A stretch of 64,000 nucleotides of DNA, from positions 1 through 64,000 of the forward strand of contig MIBJ01000022.1 of the NCBI GenBank assembly GCA_001829495.1. The letters run 5' to 3'. Positions within the stretch are counted from its first letter, which is position 1. Each line of letters starts with the position of its first letter. The notes under the pieces are model-generated. The model ran no database searches and was not told the origin of the DNA. It worked only from the letters and a program-made list of their open reading frames with translations. Source of the stretch: Spirochaetes bacterium RBG_16_49_21. GTDB lineage: Bacteria; Spirochaetota; UBA4802; UBA5550. Of the stretch, positions 36,803-47,271 are shown one piece after another. Position numbers and translations under genes: made by a program.

Positions 36803-39800
36803 ATGCTCAACGTATCCATTCTTGTCGCTGCACACGATCGGGAAACCGTGCAGCACATAGCAACCTTACTCCAAGACGCGGGTTATCCGGCGCCGGCAAC
36901 GGCATCATCGGCGTCCGACGCGGTCAGAAAGATAAAAGATCTCTATCCCGGACTGGTGATCATTGAAACCACGCTTCGCAAAAAAAATGACGGCGTCGAG
37001 GCAATCAAGAAAATCAAAAAATCGCTCGAGGTGCCGGTGATCTACCTCGCCTCGCAGGACACCCCGGAGCCGTTCCGGCTGGCCCGCGGGTCCGATCCGC
37101 TCGGATACTTGCCCCTGCCGGTAACCCAGGGTGAATTGTGCATCGCTGTGGAAGCGGCGCTCCGCTGCGTCGCTGCGGAAAAAAAGCTTCGCGAAGTGGA
37201 AAAACTGCGCAAGAGCCGAGAGGACCTCAACCGCGCCCAAGCCGTGGCTCATACCGGAAACTGGCGGCTGGACGTACGGAAAAATGAATTGCTCTGGTCC
37301 GACGAGGTATACCGGATATTCGGCATTTCGGTCGGGACGCCGCTCACGTATGAGTCGTTTCTGGCCGCCGTACACCCGGAGGACCGGGAGTTCGTGGATA
37401 GATCATGGCAAGCCGCCTTAAGCGGCACGCCGTACGACATCGAACACCGCATTGTCACGGGACCGGAAGTAAAATGGGTCCGCGAGCTGGCGGAGCTGGA
37501 ATTGGATAAGGACGGCTCGCTGCGCGGCGGTTTCGGCATCGTTCAGGACATCAGCGAGCGCAAGCGGATGGAAGAGGCGCTGCGCGAAAAAACCAACGAG
37601 ATCGAAAATTTCTTTTCGATCTCGTTGAACCTGATGTGCGTAGCCGATACCGCCGGATATTTCCGTCGTCTCAACCAGTCATGGGTGACGCTCCTCGGCT
37701 ATTCCCTGGAAGAGCTGATGGAGCGCCGTTTTCTCGACTTCATCCATCCCGACGACGTACCGTCCACCCTTGACGCCATCGACCGGCTGGCTTGCCAGGA
37801 AGCGGTCGTCAATTTCGTGAACCGGTACCGCAGCAAGGACGGAGCATACCGCTGGCTCGAGTGGTACGCGCAGCCATCGGGCGACATCATCTACGCGGCT
37901 GCCCTGGACATCACTGATCGGAAAAAAGCTGAGACCGCCCTCTTGAGCAGCGAGGAAAATCTGAAAAGAGAGCTCTCAACCAGCAGGACGCTGGCGGATC
38001 TGTCACAAACCCTCATCAGCTCCGATCTGACCATTCAGCAGATATCCGTGGAAGTATTCAACCACGCCAGAAATCTCACCGGCAGCCGGCACGGGTACGC
38101 GGCGTACATCGACCCGGAAACGCGCGAAAGCGTGGCCTACCATCTCACCGAGATGATGGGCGGCGAATGCGAAATCGCGGCACCCGACCGCAGGGTTGCC
38201 TTTCCGTCCGGGCCCGACGGCCGCTATCCCGGACTATGGGGGCACGCTCTCAACACGCGCGCGCTTTTTTACGACAACGACGCCCGGCGGCATCCATCCG
38301 CCAAAGGCACCCCGCCGGGCCACGTCCCGATCGAGCGGTTCCTCTGCGTACCGGCGCTTATCGGCGACACCCTGCTCGGCAACATCGCGCTGGCAAACCC
38401 GTCGCGCGACTTCAACGACCATGACCTGGAAATCGTAAAGCGCATCGCCGACCTGTACGCCCTGGCGATCCAGCGGGTCCATTACGAAATCGCCCTGGAA
38501 GAGGCGAACGAAACCCTGGAGCAGAAGGCGCGGGAGCGCTCCCAGCAGTTGTACCAGACGAACGACAAGCTGATCAGGGAGATCGAGGAGCGCAAAAAGG
38601 CGGAAGAGGCGCTCCGGCGGAGCGAATTCAAGTTCCGCACCGTGGCTGACTTCACCTACGCGGGCGAGTACTGGGTGGATGCGCTGGGCAATTATATTTA
38701 CGTTTCGCCGTCGGTCGAGCGCATCACCGGATACCGGCCCGACGAGTTCATGGCGGACCGGGATCTGCTGACGAACATAGTCCATCGCGACGATCGCGAG
38801 AAATTCATCAACCACATACACGATGAATATAACGCCCGGGAGCCGCGGGAGATCGATTTCAGGATCATCCGGAAGGACGGCGCGGTACGCAACATCGCGC
38901 ACGTGTGCAACCCCGTGTACGGTGAAGCCGGGGAATTCATCGGCCGGCGGGCCAGCAACCGGGACGTGACCGTGCAACGGCAGGCGGAGATCAGGCTGCG
39001 CGAGGGTGAAGAGGTGGCCAATGCCCTTATCAACACCCCGACGGAGCCGGTACTCCTGACTGGCACGGACGGCACCATCATCGACGCCAACGATGAACTG
39101 GTGAAACGGCTCGGCCGGAAGAGGAAGGATATAATCGGGACTTCCATGTACGATATAATCAGCGAGGACATGGTGCTGCCGAGGCGGAACAAGATCGACG
39201 CCGTGCTGAAGGCCGGGAATGCCCTGCGGTTCGAGGAAGGCTCCGGCGAGAACTGGTTCGACACTATCATATACCCGGTATGCGACCACCAGGGCATGAT
39301 AACCAAGCTGGCCATCTTCTCCCATGACATAACCGAGATGCGGCGGATGCAGAAGGACATCATGGCGATCAGCGAGCTTGAGCGGCGGCGCATCGGCCAG
39401 GAGCTCCACGATTCCCTGGGGCAGAAGCTGACCGGCATCGGCTTCCTCGCGGAGGCGCTCAAACAGACCATGCAGGAGAAATCATACCCTGAGGTAGCCG
39501 ATATCGAGGAAATCATTTATAACGTCACGGATTCCATCGATCATGCACGGAAAATATCAAGCGGCCTCTGGAGCGAGCGCTTCGAATCATACGACGCGGT
39601 CCAGGCGCTGGAGGAGCTGGCCGCTGACACCCGGAATCTCTTCAAAATAGCCTGCCTGTTTAATTACGAAATCGCCAAGCCGATCAAGAACAAGACGGTG
39701 GTGACCAACCTGTACTACATTGCGCGGGAATCGGTCAATAACGCCATCAAGCACGGCAAGGCCGATCTGATCGAATTGACTCTCAAGGAGGATGATGAAC

Positions 39801-39994
39801 AGATTTACCTGAAAATAGAAAACAACGCCAGGAGTGCGGCCGGAGAATTCGAAAAAAAGAAAGGGATCGGCTTGCGCATCATGCGGTGCCGGGCCGCCAT
39901 CATCGGCGGCACCGTGGACGCGGGATCCGACAAGAAGGGGTTTGCGGTCTTTGTCGCCATAAAAAAGGAATTCATCAGGAATTACCTTGATTGA
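36803..39994 (+). CDS. Sensor histidine kinase: degenerate receiver, PAS domains, GAF, HisKA_3/HATPase
   Basis: N-terminal receiver-like fold; repeated PAS/PAC segments; ERRRIGQELHDSLGQKLTGIGF (NarX-type H box) and GIGLRIMRCRA. Confidence 0.9.
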   Translation: MLNVSILVAAHDRETVQHIATLLQDAGYPAPATASSASDAVRKIKDLYPGLVIIETTLRKKNDGVEAIKKIKKSLEVPVIYLASQDTPEPFRLARGSDPLGYLPLPVTQGELCIAVEAALRCVAAEKKLREVEKLRKSREDLNRAQAVAHTGNWRLDVRKNELLWSDEVYRIFGISVGTPLTYESFLAAVHPEDREFVDRSWQAALSGTPYDIEHRIVTGPEVKWVRELAELELDKDGSLRGGFGIVQDISERKRMEEALREKTNEIENFFSISLNLMCVADTAGYFRRLNQSWVTLLGYSLEELMERRFLDFIHPDDVPSTLDAIDRLACQEAVVNFVNRYRSKDGAYRWLEWYAQPSGDIIYAAALDITDRKKAETALLSSEENLKRELSTSRTLADLSQTLISSDLTIQQISVEVFNHARNLTGSRHGYAAYIDPETRESVAYHLTEMMGGECEIAAPDRRVAFPSGPDGRYPGLWGHALNTRALFYDNDARRHPSAKGTPPGHVPIERFLCVPALIGDTLLGNIALANPSRDFNDHDLEIVKRIADLYALAIQRVHYEIALEEANETLEQKARERSQQLYQTNDKLIREIEERKKAEEALRRSEFKFRTVADFTYAGEYWVDALGNYIYVSPSVERITGYRPDEFMADRDLLTNIVHRDDREKFINHIHDEYNAREPREIDFRIIRKDGAVRNIAHVCNPVYGEAGEFIGRRASNRDVTVQRQAEIRLREGEEVANALINTPTEPVLLTGTDGTIIDANDELVKRLGRKRKDIIGTSMYDIISEDMVLPRRNKIDAVLKAGNALRFEEGSGENWFDTIIYPVCDHQGMITKLAIFSHDITEMRRMQKDIMAISELERRRIGQELHDSLGQKLTGIGFLAEALKQTMQEKSYPEVADIEEIIYNVTDSIDHARKISSGLWSERFESYDAVQALEELAADTRNLFKIACLFNYEIAKPIKNKTVVTNLYYIARESVNNAIKHGKADLIELTLKEDDEQIYLKIENNARSAAGEFEKKKGIGLRIMRCRAAIIGGTVDAGSDKKGFAVFVAIKKEFIRNYLD

Positions 39995-40013
39995 ACCGCA
40001 GAAGAATTAAAAA

Positions 40014-40086
40014 AGCCAGCAGCCGGAATCGAACCGGCGACAGGTCGATTACGAATCGACTCCTCTACCAACTGAGGTATGCTGGC
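40014..40086 (-). tRNA. tRNA-Thr(CGT)
   Basis: Minus strand GCCAGCATACCTCAGTTGGTAGAGGAGTCGATTCGTAATCGACCTGTCGCCGGTTCGATTCCGGCTGCTGGC; anticodon loop TTCGTAA. Confidence 0.93.
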
Positions 40087-40174
40087 GGATGAATGCTTTT
40101 CAAAATGGAAGATACCGATAGCCTGTCAAGTTATTAAGGGCTCCGGCGGTGGTTTTTTTATTCATCTAAAAAAA

Positions 40175-40687
40175 TTATTGTGCCTGGGCTTCCTGGAATC
40201 CGGCAAACCAGTACATCTCGGATTCGGTGAAATTATTGACTATCCCCACATTTTCATAATAATCCATTAAAATCCTGAGATGGATTATCTCTTCCTCATC
40301 CGGGGTGAAGTCAGCCTCTTTGTGGTTCATGATGGTCATGTACGTCAGCTCAACCCACTCAAAAAATGATCTGTCCTTTTCAGAAAAAATAGTATAGCTT
40401 GCGATAATATCAAACTTCAGGGTATCAACGGCCCGGTCAAATTCATCATCCGAAAGCACATGCAAGGTGGTGGCCATCTGAGTCTGGAAATAGTCACCCC
40501 AGGTGATAATATTCGGACGCACGCCGTATTTCTTTTCCAAATTCATGACCGCTTCTTTATCGATAAATTTTTTTGAAGCCACCCTATCAATAAAACTTTT
40601 GATGAATATGAGATTGTTTATGCCTCTCATGCTCAGTATTCCGTCATTCACCATCTCAATAATTGAATCATTCAGTAATTCTTCCAT
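40175..40687 (-). CDS. Hypothetical protein
   Basis: 170-aa ORF, acidic; no family recognised. Confidence 0.6.
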   Translation of the reverse strand: MEELLNDSIIEMVNDGILSMRGINNLIFIKSFIDRVASKKFIDKEAVMNLEKKYGVRPNIITWGDYFQTQMATTLHVLSDDEFDRAVDTLKFDIIASYTIFSEKDRSFFEWVELTYMTIMNHKEADFTPDEEEIIHLRILMDYYENVGIVNNFTESEMYWFAGFQEAQAQ

Positions 40688-40883
40688 GATTTTTCTCCGC
40701 GGATATTTAATGAATTCACTACTATAATCGGCAAATTGCTGAATTTAACCTTAGTAATAAAATGATTTTTGCCGCAAGTCTGGTAATTATACGACAAGTC
40801 TGATATATTATAATTGACTAATAACAAACAATTTATACTCTGAGATAGCTGCGGAGACAATCTGCTGGAATGTCAGATTTACT

Positions 40884-43691
40884 ATGGAAGCAAATCCCGA
40901 TATCATACATAATATTAGAATATACCAGGAAAAATTCAAAAAATATAACGATATACGGCTGGCAAATCTTTTCAGGGTATTGTCCGAACAACAGATCATC
41001 ATCCTGGCGGAATTCATACCCTATCTGCTGAACGTGAACGTGCCGCAATTGCCCGGTTATATACAATCAGATAAAATCCCCCATGGCGTATTCGATTACA
41101 TCCCTTCCCCGAAAATCATTGATTTCGTCTCAAAAAGATTCCCCGATGCCGGAATCCTCCGGGAAAGAATAAAAAATCCCTTCATCCAGATGACGGCCCT
41201 CATAGGCAGTTGCGGCACCATCGCGTATACAAAACAATCCGACTTCGACTACTGGATCTGTTACCTGGAAAGCGGGTACGACCGGGAAGCCATCACGCAG
41301 TTCAAGGCAAAGCTGCGGAACATCGAGAGCTGGATGTACGACAAGTTTAACATAGAGATACATTTCTACCTGAACGAGATCAACCGGGCGAGGAATAATA
41401 TCTTTGCCGACGACAAGGAAGAGCTCTCGGGCTCATCCATCGGCGAGCTTCTCAAAGAAGAATTCCTCAGGAGCTCGATCATCTTAAACGGCAAAATACC
41501 CTTCTGGTGGATGACCCCCTCCGACTCGGATAATCCGACTTACGACAAATGGCTCGCGGCAATAAAAGAATCGGATCTGGTTGATAAATTCATAGACCTG
41601 GGAAATATTTACAGTATCAAGCCGGAAGATTTTCTTGCGGGCGGCTTATTCCAGATTCTCAAGTCGCTGGGCAATCCCTTCAAATCCATCATTAAGCTCG
41701 GCCTGCTGGTGCGGTACATCAACAATTTCATGGACAATCCCTTTATCTGCAATATAATTAAAAAGAACATCCACCATGACAAGCTCAACTACAATGAAAT
41801 CGACGCCTATGTAATCATGTTCGATTACGTGTACGACTACTACAGCACTATCGTGAAGGACATGGATGCCCTGGAGGTGCTCAAGACCGCGTTCTACCTC
41901 AAGGTTGAGCCGCAGCTGTCAAGGCTTCTTACGAATAAAGCCGAGGAGGGATACGATCCTGAAAAGGGTCGTATCATGATCGAATATGTTAAAAAATGGA
42001 ATTGGACGGGAACGAAGATCCGGGAGATGGACGATTTCCACAACTGGAACATCGAACCGGTCAGCAAGCTCTTAAATAACGCAAAAAAATTCGTGCTTCA
42101 GGAATACCGGAGGATACAGGGCAATATAGAGACCCATAAGATCAAACACAAGTTCACCGATGAGGAGATCAAGAGCATTAGTAGAAAAATCTACTCCCAC
42201 TTCTCGATCACCGAAAATAAGATCGACAATACCCTTTCCTTTAAAAGTTACCCTCCTGAAAAGCTTCTCAAGATTGAATACCTGAGAGACCAGAAGGGCA
42301 ACGAAACCTGGCTTCTATCGAAGCGGCTGATAATCGACAATTACCCGGACAAGGTGATTATACACAAAGACAGGACGCTGCTCGGCCTGTCGGTATGGAT
42401 CAGTCTGAACGGTCTTTTCAAGAAGGATTATACCCGGCTTGAGATTGACGCAGGTCTTCATAACCTGGAAACGAATTTCCTCCGTGAGCTCATCGCCGAT
42501 ATTTCATCCAACTTCATGTTCAAAAAGATCATTGCCTTCCAGGAGGAATTTCTCAAAGATCCCTACCCGGTCATGAGCTTCATAATCTTCAATCTCTATT
42601 CCAAGTATTCACGGAAAATCGACGATACGTTCTTCCTGTATCATGACAGCTGGGGATCGACGATGTTCGAAAACTTCAGCAACGAAATGGACCTCGTCAA
42701 TATCCTGGTAAGGATCCTGAATGGAAGCCTTATCACCAAGGCTGACTTCGACAGCGTGGTCAACATTATATCCTCATCCCCGTTTAATTCAACCAAGGAG
42801 TTCCTCAGACTGAAATCCTTCATCAAGGACCTCTTCACCTTTTTCATCAACAGCAGTCCCGCTGCCAAAAAAAGCTATGCGACCATGATGGGCAACCAGT
42901 ACCTTATTTTTTATACGAAAAAGTCAGGCGCAGCAACGACCGTCAGCACGATACTCTGCGAAACCGAGGCGAAGATGCTCTACAGCCTTTCATTCAATTA
43001 CGGATTGAATAACATTATTGAAGCCGATCCGACCATCAAGGAGATGAACCTCCTGAAGACGATCATCGATAATGCGGAGCGGAACTGCATACAAATATAC
43101 TTTGACAGCGATAAAAAATACTGTCACTTTTACGTGATAGACGAAAGCGGTTCCCTGTTCTATTACCGCAAGCCGGCGGAGATTCTCATTGATTATCTCA
43201 CCCGTTTGTATATATTCGCACGGAATGTCTCCTCACAGGTGATCAGGCAAAATCCGGAATCTCTCCTTGCCTATACCCGGCCTGAAAAGCTCATCGAGTT
43301 GTTTCAGGTAAAAAAAGACCAGTACCAGAACTATTCCGTGCATAAAATCGACCCCGAACATTCCATCAGAATCGAGGATGTACAGAATAAGATAATCTCC
43401 TGCGAGCTGGAGGTCTCAATGGACGCCAACAAGGAGATCAATTACCGGATAACCCTCCCCGGCGACAGGCACTCTGAAAAATTCTCCAAAAAGAATATCA
43501 ATGAATTCGTTAAAAAGCTCCTGCCGATACTCCGGGGCTCAAAAGACTACCGGCCGGTGATTACCGGAACGGATCTCTCAAATCTGCAGCATAAGTATTT
43601 CAGATACTACTCCTCATATTCCTTCTCTGAAAAAATCCGCGTTGAGCTTATGCTCGAAAACGGGTTGAAATTGCACTTAAAATCTTTATGA
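40884..43691 (+). CDS. Class I (CyaA-type) adenylate cyclase-like protein
   Basis: IGSCGTIAYTKQSDFDYWICYLE and SWMYDKFNIEIHFYLNEINRARNN...LLKEEFLRSSIILNGKIPFWWMTP resemble the E. coli CyaA catalytic domain. Confidence 0.75.
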   Translation: MEANPDIIHNIRIYQEKFKKYNDIRLANLFRVLSEQQIIILAEFIPYLLNVNVPQLPGYIQSDKIPHGVFDYIPSPKIIDFVSKRFPDAGILRERIKNPFIQMTALIGSCGTIAYTKQSDFDYWICYLESGYDREAITQFKAKLRNIESWMYDKFNIEIHFYLNEINRARNNIFADDKEELSGSSIGELLKEEFLRSSIILNGKIPFWWMTPSDSDNPTYDKWLAAIKESDLVDKFIDLGNIYSIKPEDFLAGGLFQILKSLGNPFKSIIKLGLLVRYINNFMDNPFICNIIKKNIHHDKLNYNEIDAYVIMFDYVYDYYSTIVKDMDALEVLKTAFYLKVEPQLSRLLTNKAEEGYDPEKGRIMIEYVKKWNWTGTKIREMDDFHNWNIEPVSKLLNNAKKFVLQEYRRIQGNIETHKIKHKFTDEEIKSISRKIYSHFSITENKIDNTLSFKSYPPEKLLKIEYLRDQKGNETWLLSKRLIIDNYPDKVIIHKDRTLLGLSVWISLNGLFKKDYTRLEIDAGLHNLETNFLRELIADISSNFMFKKIIAFQEEFLKDPYPVMSFIIFNLYSKYSRKIDDTFFLYHDSWGSTMFENFSNEMDLVNILVRILNGSLITKADFDSVVNIISSSPFNSTKEFLRLKSFIKDLFTFFINSSPAAKKSYATMMGNQYLIFYTKKSGAATTVSTILCETEAKMLYSLSFNYGLNNIIEADPTIKEMNLLKTIIDNAERNCIQIYFDSDKKYCHFYVIDESGSLFYYRKPAEILIDYLTRLYIFARNVSSQVIRQNPESLLAYTRPEKLIELFQVKKDQYQNYSVHKIDPEHSIRIEDVQNKIISCELEVSMDANKEINYRITLPGDRHSEKFSKKNINEFVKKLLPILRGSKDYRPVITGTDLSNLQHKYFRYYSSYSFSEKIRVELMLENGLKLHLKSL

Positions 43692-43704
43692 TCAATGATC
43701 CGCC

Positions 43705-44190
43705 GTGAAAAATGCCCGAGCCATGAAAAACAATTTCATTAAAATATATTCCACGCTTAACGCGACAGAAGCCTATATCGTCAAGTTCCTGTTCGAGAAC
43801 AACGGGATTGAAACGATCATGGACAATGATGAAATTAATTTCTTTTTCGGCATTGTTTCGGCAAAGGATGCGATGGCCGAGCTCTGGGTCCCGGCCGACA
43901 AATACAAACAGGCGGCCGACCTCCTGATCCAAAAATCTTCTATTGATTTGTCGTCATACGAACAGGTACGGTGCGCCCATTGCGGCGAAAAAAATTGCGG
44001 GTTATTTGACTATTGCTGGAACTGCCTGACCAATTTGAAAACCGGCGAATTGTACCGGTACGATCAGCCTGAAATCAGTGACGCGCCTCGTAAAGCCGCA
44101 AAACGTCCGCGGACATTATATCTTTTGATCATACTTATCGCCATGGTTGTTTTCGGTTATTTAACCTGTTTTTATTTCGGCATCCGCTGA
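43705..44190 (+). CDS. DUF2007-type protein with zinc-ribbon-like Cys cluster and C-terminal TM
   Basis: FIKIYSTLNATEAYIVKFLFENNGIETIMDND; CAHCGEKNCGLFDYCWNC; TM near C-terminus. Confidence 0.65.
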   Translation: MKNARAMKNNFIKIYSTLNATEAYIVKFLFENNGIETIMDNDEINFFFGIVSAKDAMAELWVPADKYKQAADLLIQKSSIDLSSYEQVRCAHCGEKNCGLFDYCWNCLTNLKTGELYRYDQPEISDAPRKAAKRPRTLYLLIILIAMVVFGYLTCFYFGIR

Positions 44191-44201
44191 TTGCCGTATG
44201 A

Positions 44202-44272
44202 AACGATCGCTCGTAGGAACGATCGCTCGTAGGAACGATCGCTCGTAGGGAACGGTCGCGACCGTTCCCTAC
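44202..44272. repeat. Three tandem 16-mers followed by a 28-bp perfect palindrome
   Basis: aacgatcgctcgtagg x3 (44202-44249), then gtagggaacggtcgcgaccgttccctac (44245-44272). Confidence 0.9.
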
Positions 44273-44358
44273 AGGCAATCAATAAAAAACGTCCTGTATA
44301 AGTATTGACAAAAAAAGTAACCGTATAAACGTCGACATTAATGCACGGGTGATCTTTA

Positions 44359-45936
44359 TTGCAGACTCAGGTACTCATAATCGGCGGCGGCGCCACCGGA
44401 ACAGCCCTTTCCCGGGATCTGGCTTTGCGCGGCGTCAAAAGCATTCTGGTTGAGAAAGGCGATCTGAACGCAGGCGCTTCAGGCGGCAATCATGGACTGC
44501 TCCACAGCGGCGGCCGCTATGTCTCAAACGACCGGGAAGCGGCGCGGGAATGCAAGCTGGAGGGAGACATCATAAAAAAACTGATGCCGCAGTGCGTGGA
44601 AAACACCGGAGGGCTCTTCGTGGCTGTGCAGGGAGATGATGAGGCGTACATAGCCGATTTCCCGTCATACTGCGCCCCGTGCGGGGTCCCCTGCGAACGG
44701 ATCACGCCCCGGGAAGCGCGGCAGCTTGAGCCGACCCTCTCGGACAAGGTCATAGCGGCATATATTGTCGAGGATGCCTCCATAGACCCCTTTAAGCTCT
44801 CTCTTCTCAATATGAGCCAGGCTATTTCCCTCGGCTCCCGGCTTATGAGAAGAACAAAAGCGATCGGCTTCGACATCCACAATAAGAAGATAAATCGGGT
44901 CCGGGTGCGGAGTAAGGACACGGGCGAGGAATTTTACATACAAGCGGACCAGGTCGTAAACTGCGCCGGCGCCTGGGCGAACCAGGTGTGCGGACTGGCG
45001 GGGATAGAGATAGACATTTTGTATTCAAAGGGTACGCTTCTGGTGACCAATGACCGGATCAACCACCGGATAATTAACCGGCTCAGGCGGCCTTCCGACG
45101 CCGATATCCTGGTCCCCGGCGGCACCGTTTCCATAATCGGCACAACCTCAATCCGGGTCGACAGCCTTGATGACATCCATCCGACGATCGAGGAGACGGA
45201 CCTGATAGTTCGGGAGGGGGCCGCCATGGTGCCTGCGCTGGAGCGGACCAGGTATGTCCGGGCCTACTGCGGCGTCCGGCCCCTCTTCCGCACCAGCGGC
45301 AGCGGACACGAAGCAGACGCACGGGCGGTGAGCCGCGGCATCGCCATCCTTGACCACTCTCATGAAGGTGTCGAGAATCTCACTACCGTAACCGGAGGGA
45401 AGCTGACCACCTTCAGGCTTATGGCCGAAAGGACGGCGGGCATGGTTTGCGGCAAAATAGGAGTGTCCGAGCCGTGCCGGACAAGAACCGAACCGCTTCC
45501 CGCGGCTGAAGAATGCCAGTGGACCGAGCCGGGCCTGTCCCCGAAAAAATGGATGAGGTCGCATACCACCGACGATATCATGATATGTGAATGCGAGATG
45601 GTAACTAAAACCGCGATGGATGAAACGATAGCGTCGCTTAAAAATAACAATGAAAAACCGAGCCTGGTGGACCTGTGCATGAGAACCCGTCTCGGCAGGG
45701 GCGCCTGCCAGGGAGCCTTCTGCGGCACCAGGGCCCTGGCGTATCTGTATGAGTGCGGGGAGGAGAAAACCCGACACGGGCTGGCCGACATCGGGAATTT
45801 TTTTCAGGAGCGGTGGAAAGGGATTCGATCCATTCTCTGGGGGGATCAGCTTATCCAGGCGGAGCTGACGGAATCGATTCATTGCGGCCTTTTCGACGAA
45901 GAGCTGTATACACCATCGGAAGGGGAGGCGGATTAG
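44359..45936 (+). CDS. glpA: Anaerobic glycerol-3-phosphate dehydrogenase subunit A
   Basis: IIGGGATGTALSRDLALRGV; LDHSHEGVENLTTVTGGKLTTFRLMAE; C-terminal BFD-like CECEMV...ACQGAFCG. Confidence 0.92.
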   Translation: MQTQVLIIGGGATGTALSRDLALRGVKSILVEKGDLNAGASGGNHGLLHSGGRYVSNDREAARECKLEGDIIKKLMPQCVENTGGLFVAVQGDDEAYIADFPSYCAPCGVPCERITPREARQLEPTLSDKVIAAYIVEDASIDPFKLSLLNMSQAISLGSRLMRRTKAIGFDIHNKKINRVRVRSKDTGEEFYIQADQVVNCAGAWANQVCGLAGIEIDILYSKGTLLVTNDRINHRIINRLRRPSDADILVPGGTVSIIGTTSIRVDSLDDIHPTIEETDLIVREGAAMVPALERTRYVRAYCGVRPLFRTSGSGHEADARAVSRGIAILDHSHEGVENLTTVTGGKLTTFRLMAERTAGMVCGKIGVSEPCRTRTEPLPAAEECQWTEPGLSPKKWMRSHTTDDIMICECEMVTKTAMDETIASLKNNNEKPSLVDLCMRTRLGRGACQGAFCGTRALAYLYECGEEKTRHGLADIGNFFQERWKGIRSILWGDQLIQAELTESIHCGLFDEELYTPSEGEAD

Positions 45937-45942
45937 TCTGCC

Positions 45943-47271
45943 ATGGCGCTGCCCAAATCACATAATTACGATCCGAAGCACGTTTTTGACATCATGGTCA
46001 TCGGATCCGGCATTGCGGGCATGGCCGCTTCACTCTTCTCGGTAAACCGCAAGCTCTCCACGGTTCAGGCAGGAAGCGTCGGCGGCACCCTTTTCGCCAG
46101 CGGACTATTCGATTTGATGGCGATTCATCCCGTTGAAGAAAAGAGGGTGTGGGCCGATCCGTGGGAGGCGATCGCCGCTCTGCGTAAACAGGGCTCGCTG
46201 CATCCATACGCGCGCATCAGCGATGACGCCATTCAGAGCGCATTTGAAGAGATAGCCTCATTTCTAAGTTCTGCAGGAATGGCCTACCGGTTTGAAAAGA
46301 ACCGAAATCTCCCGGTGATAACATCCATGGGCACCATAAAGCACACCTACTGCGTGCCGGAATCGATGTGGCACGGCGTCGAGGCCTATAACGAGAAGGC
46401 CCCGTGCCTCATCATCGATTTTAACGGGCTCAGGGAGTTCAGCGGCCGCCAGATATCATCAACGTTGCGGGAAGAGTGGCCCGGCCTGCGCGCGGTGCGC
46501 ATCTCCTTCCCCGACACCGAGGGGCTGAATGAGGTGCACCCGGTTCACCTTGCCCAGGCGCTGGAATTATCGGCAGTGCGGGAGTCTCTGGCCGCTCGTA
46601 TCCAACCGGAAATACGGGAGGCCCGCTACGCAGGTTTCCCCGCGGTGCTGGGGATAAAAAAGACCGCGGCGATTTGCGCTCATCTGGAAAAGCTGCTCGG
46701 GATTCCGGTGTTCGAGATTCCGATGATGCCCGCGTCCGTTCCCGGATTCAGGCTGAAGGAGATTTTCGATTCCGTGCTTCCCCCAAAAGGCCTCCTCAGG
46801 CTCATCGACAAAAGGGTGGAATCCGTGGCCCGCTTGGACAACGGAAATTTCATTTTAAATATCGGGGGACCGGATCAGGAGCAATTCATCCAGGCCCGGG
46901 GCGTGATACTGGCGACCGGAAGGTTCATGGGAAAGGGGCTGCTATCGGACCGGAAGGGCATTTACGAGCCCCTTTTTCACCTTCCGCTCCATCAGCCTGA
47001 AAGCAGGATCTCATGGCACCATGAGCGGTTTCTCGATCCGTCAGGCCACCCCATCAACAGCGCCGGGGTTGAGGTGGATGATTCATTCCGCGCCGTTGAC
47101 GGCACGGGAAAGACCATTTACGACAATCTATTCATCGCCGGCTCGATACTGGCCCACCAGGATTGGATGAGGATGAAGTGCGGCTCCGGCCTGGCGATTG
47201 CAACAGCCTATGCAGCGGTCAACGCCTTCATAAACAATTTTATGAATAAATCGGACAGGATTACCGCATAA
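45943..47271 (+). CDS. glpB: Anaerobic glycerol-3-phosphate dehydrogenase subunit B
   Basis: FDIMVIGSGIAGMAASLFS; AGSVGGTLFASGLFDLMAIHP; C-terminal LFIAGSILAHQDWMRMKCGSGLAIATAYAA. Confidence 0.88.
   Translation: MALPKSHNYDPKHVFDIMVIGSGIAGMAASLFSVNRKLSTVQAGSVGGTLFASGLFDLMAIHPVEEKRVWADPWEAIAALRKQGSLHPYARISDDAIQSAFEEIASFLSSAGMAYRFEKNRNLPVITSMGTIKHTYCVPESMWHGVEAYNEKAPCLIIDFNGLREFSGRQISSTLREEWPGLRAVRISFPDTEGLNEVHPVHLAQALELSAVRESLAARIQPEIREARYAGFPAVLGIKKTAAICAHLEKLLGIPVFEIPMMPASVPGFRLKEIFDSVLPPKGLLRLIDKRVESVARLDNGNFILNIGGPDQEQFIQARGVILATGRFMGKGLLSDRKGIYEPLFHLPLHQPESRISWHHERFLDPSGHPINSAGVEVDDSFRAVDGTGKTIYDNLFIAGSILAHQDWMRMKCGSGLAIATAYAAVNAFINNFMNKSDRITA

Noticed and set aside
38234-39409. 391-aa minus-strand ORF inside the histidine kinase
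   Set aside because: Antisense shadow of a clear multi-domain kinase.
44202-44249. CRISPR-like repeat array
   Set aside because: 16-mers are directly adjacent with no spacers, only three units, no cas genes.
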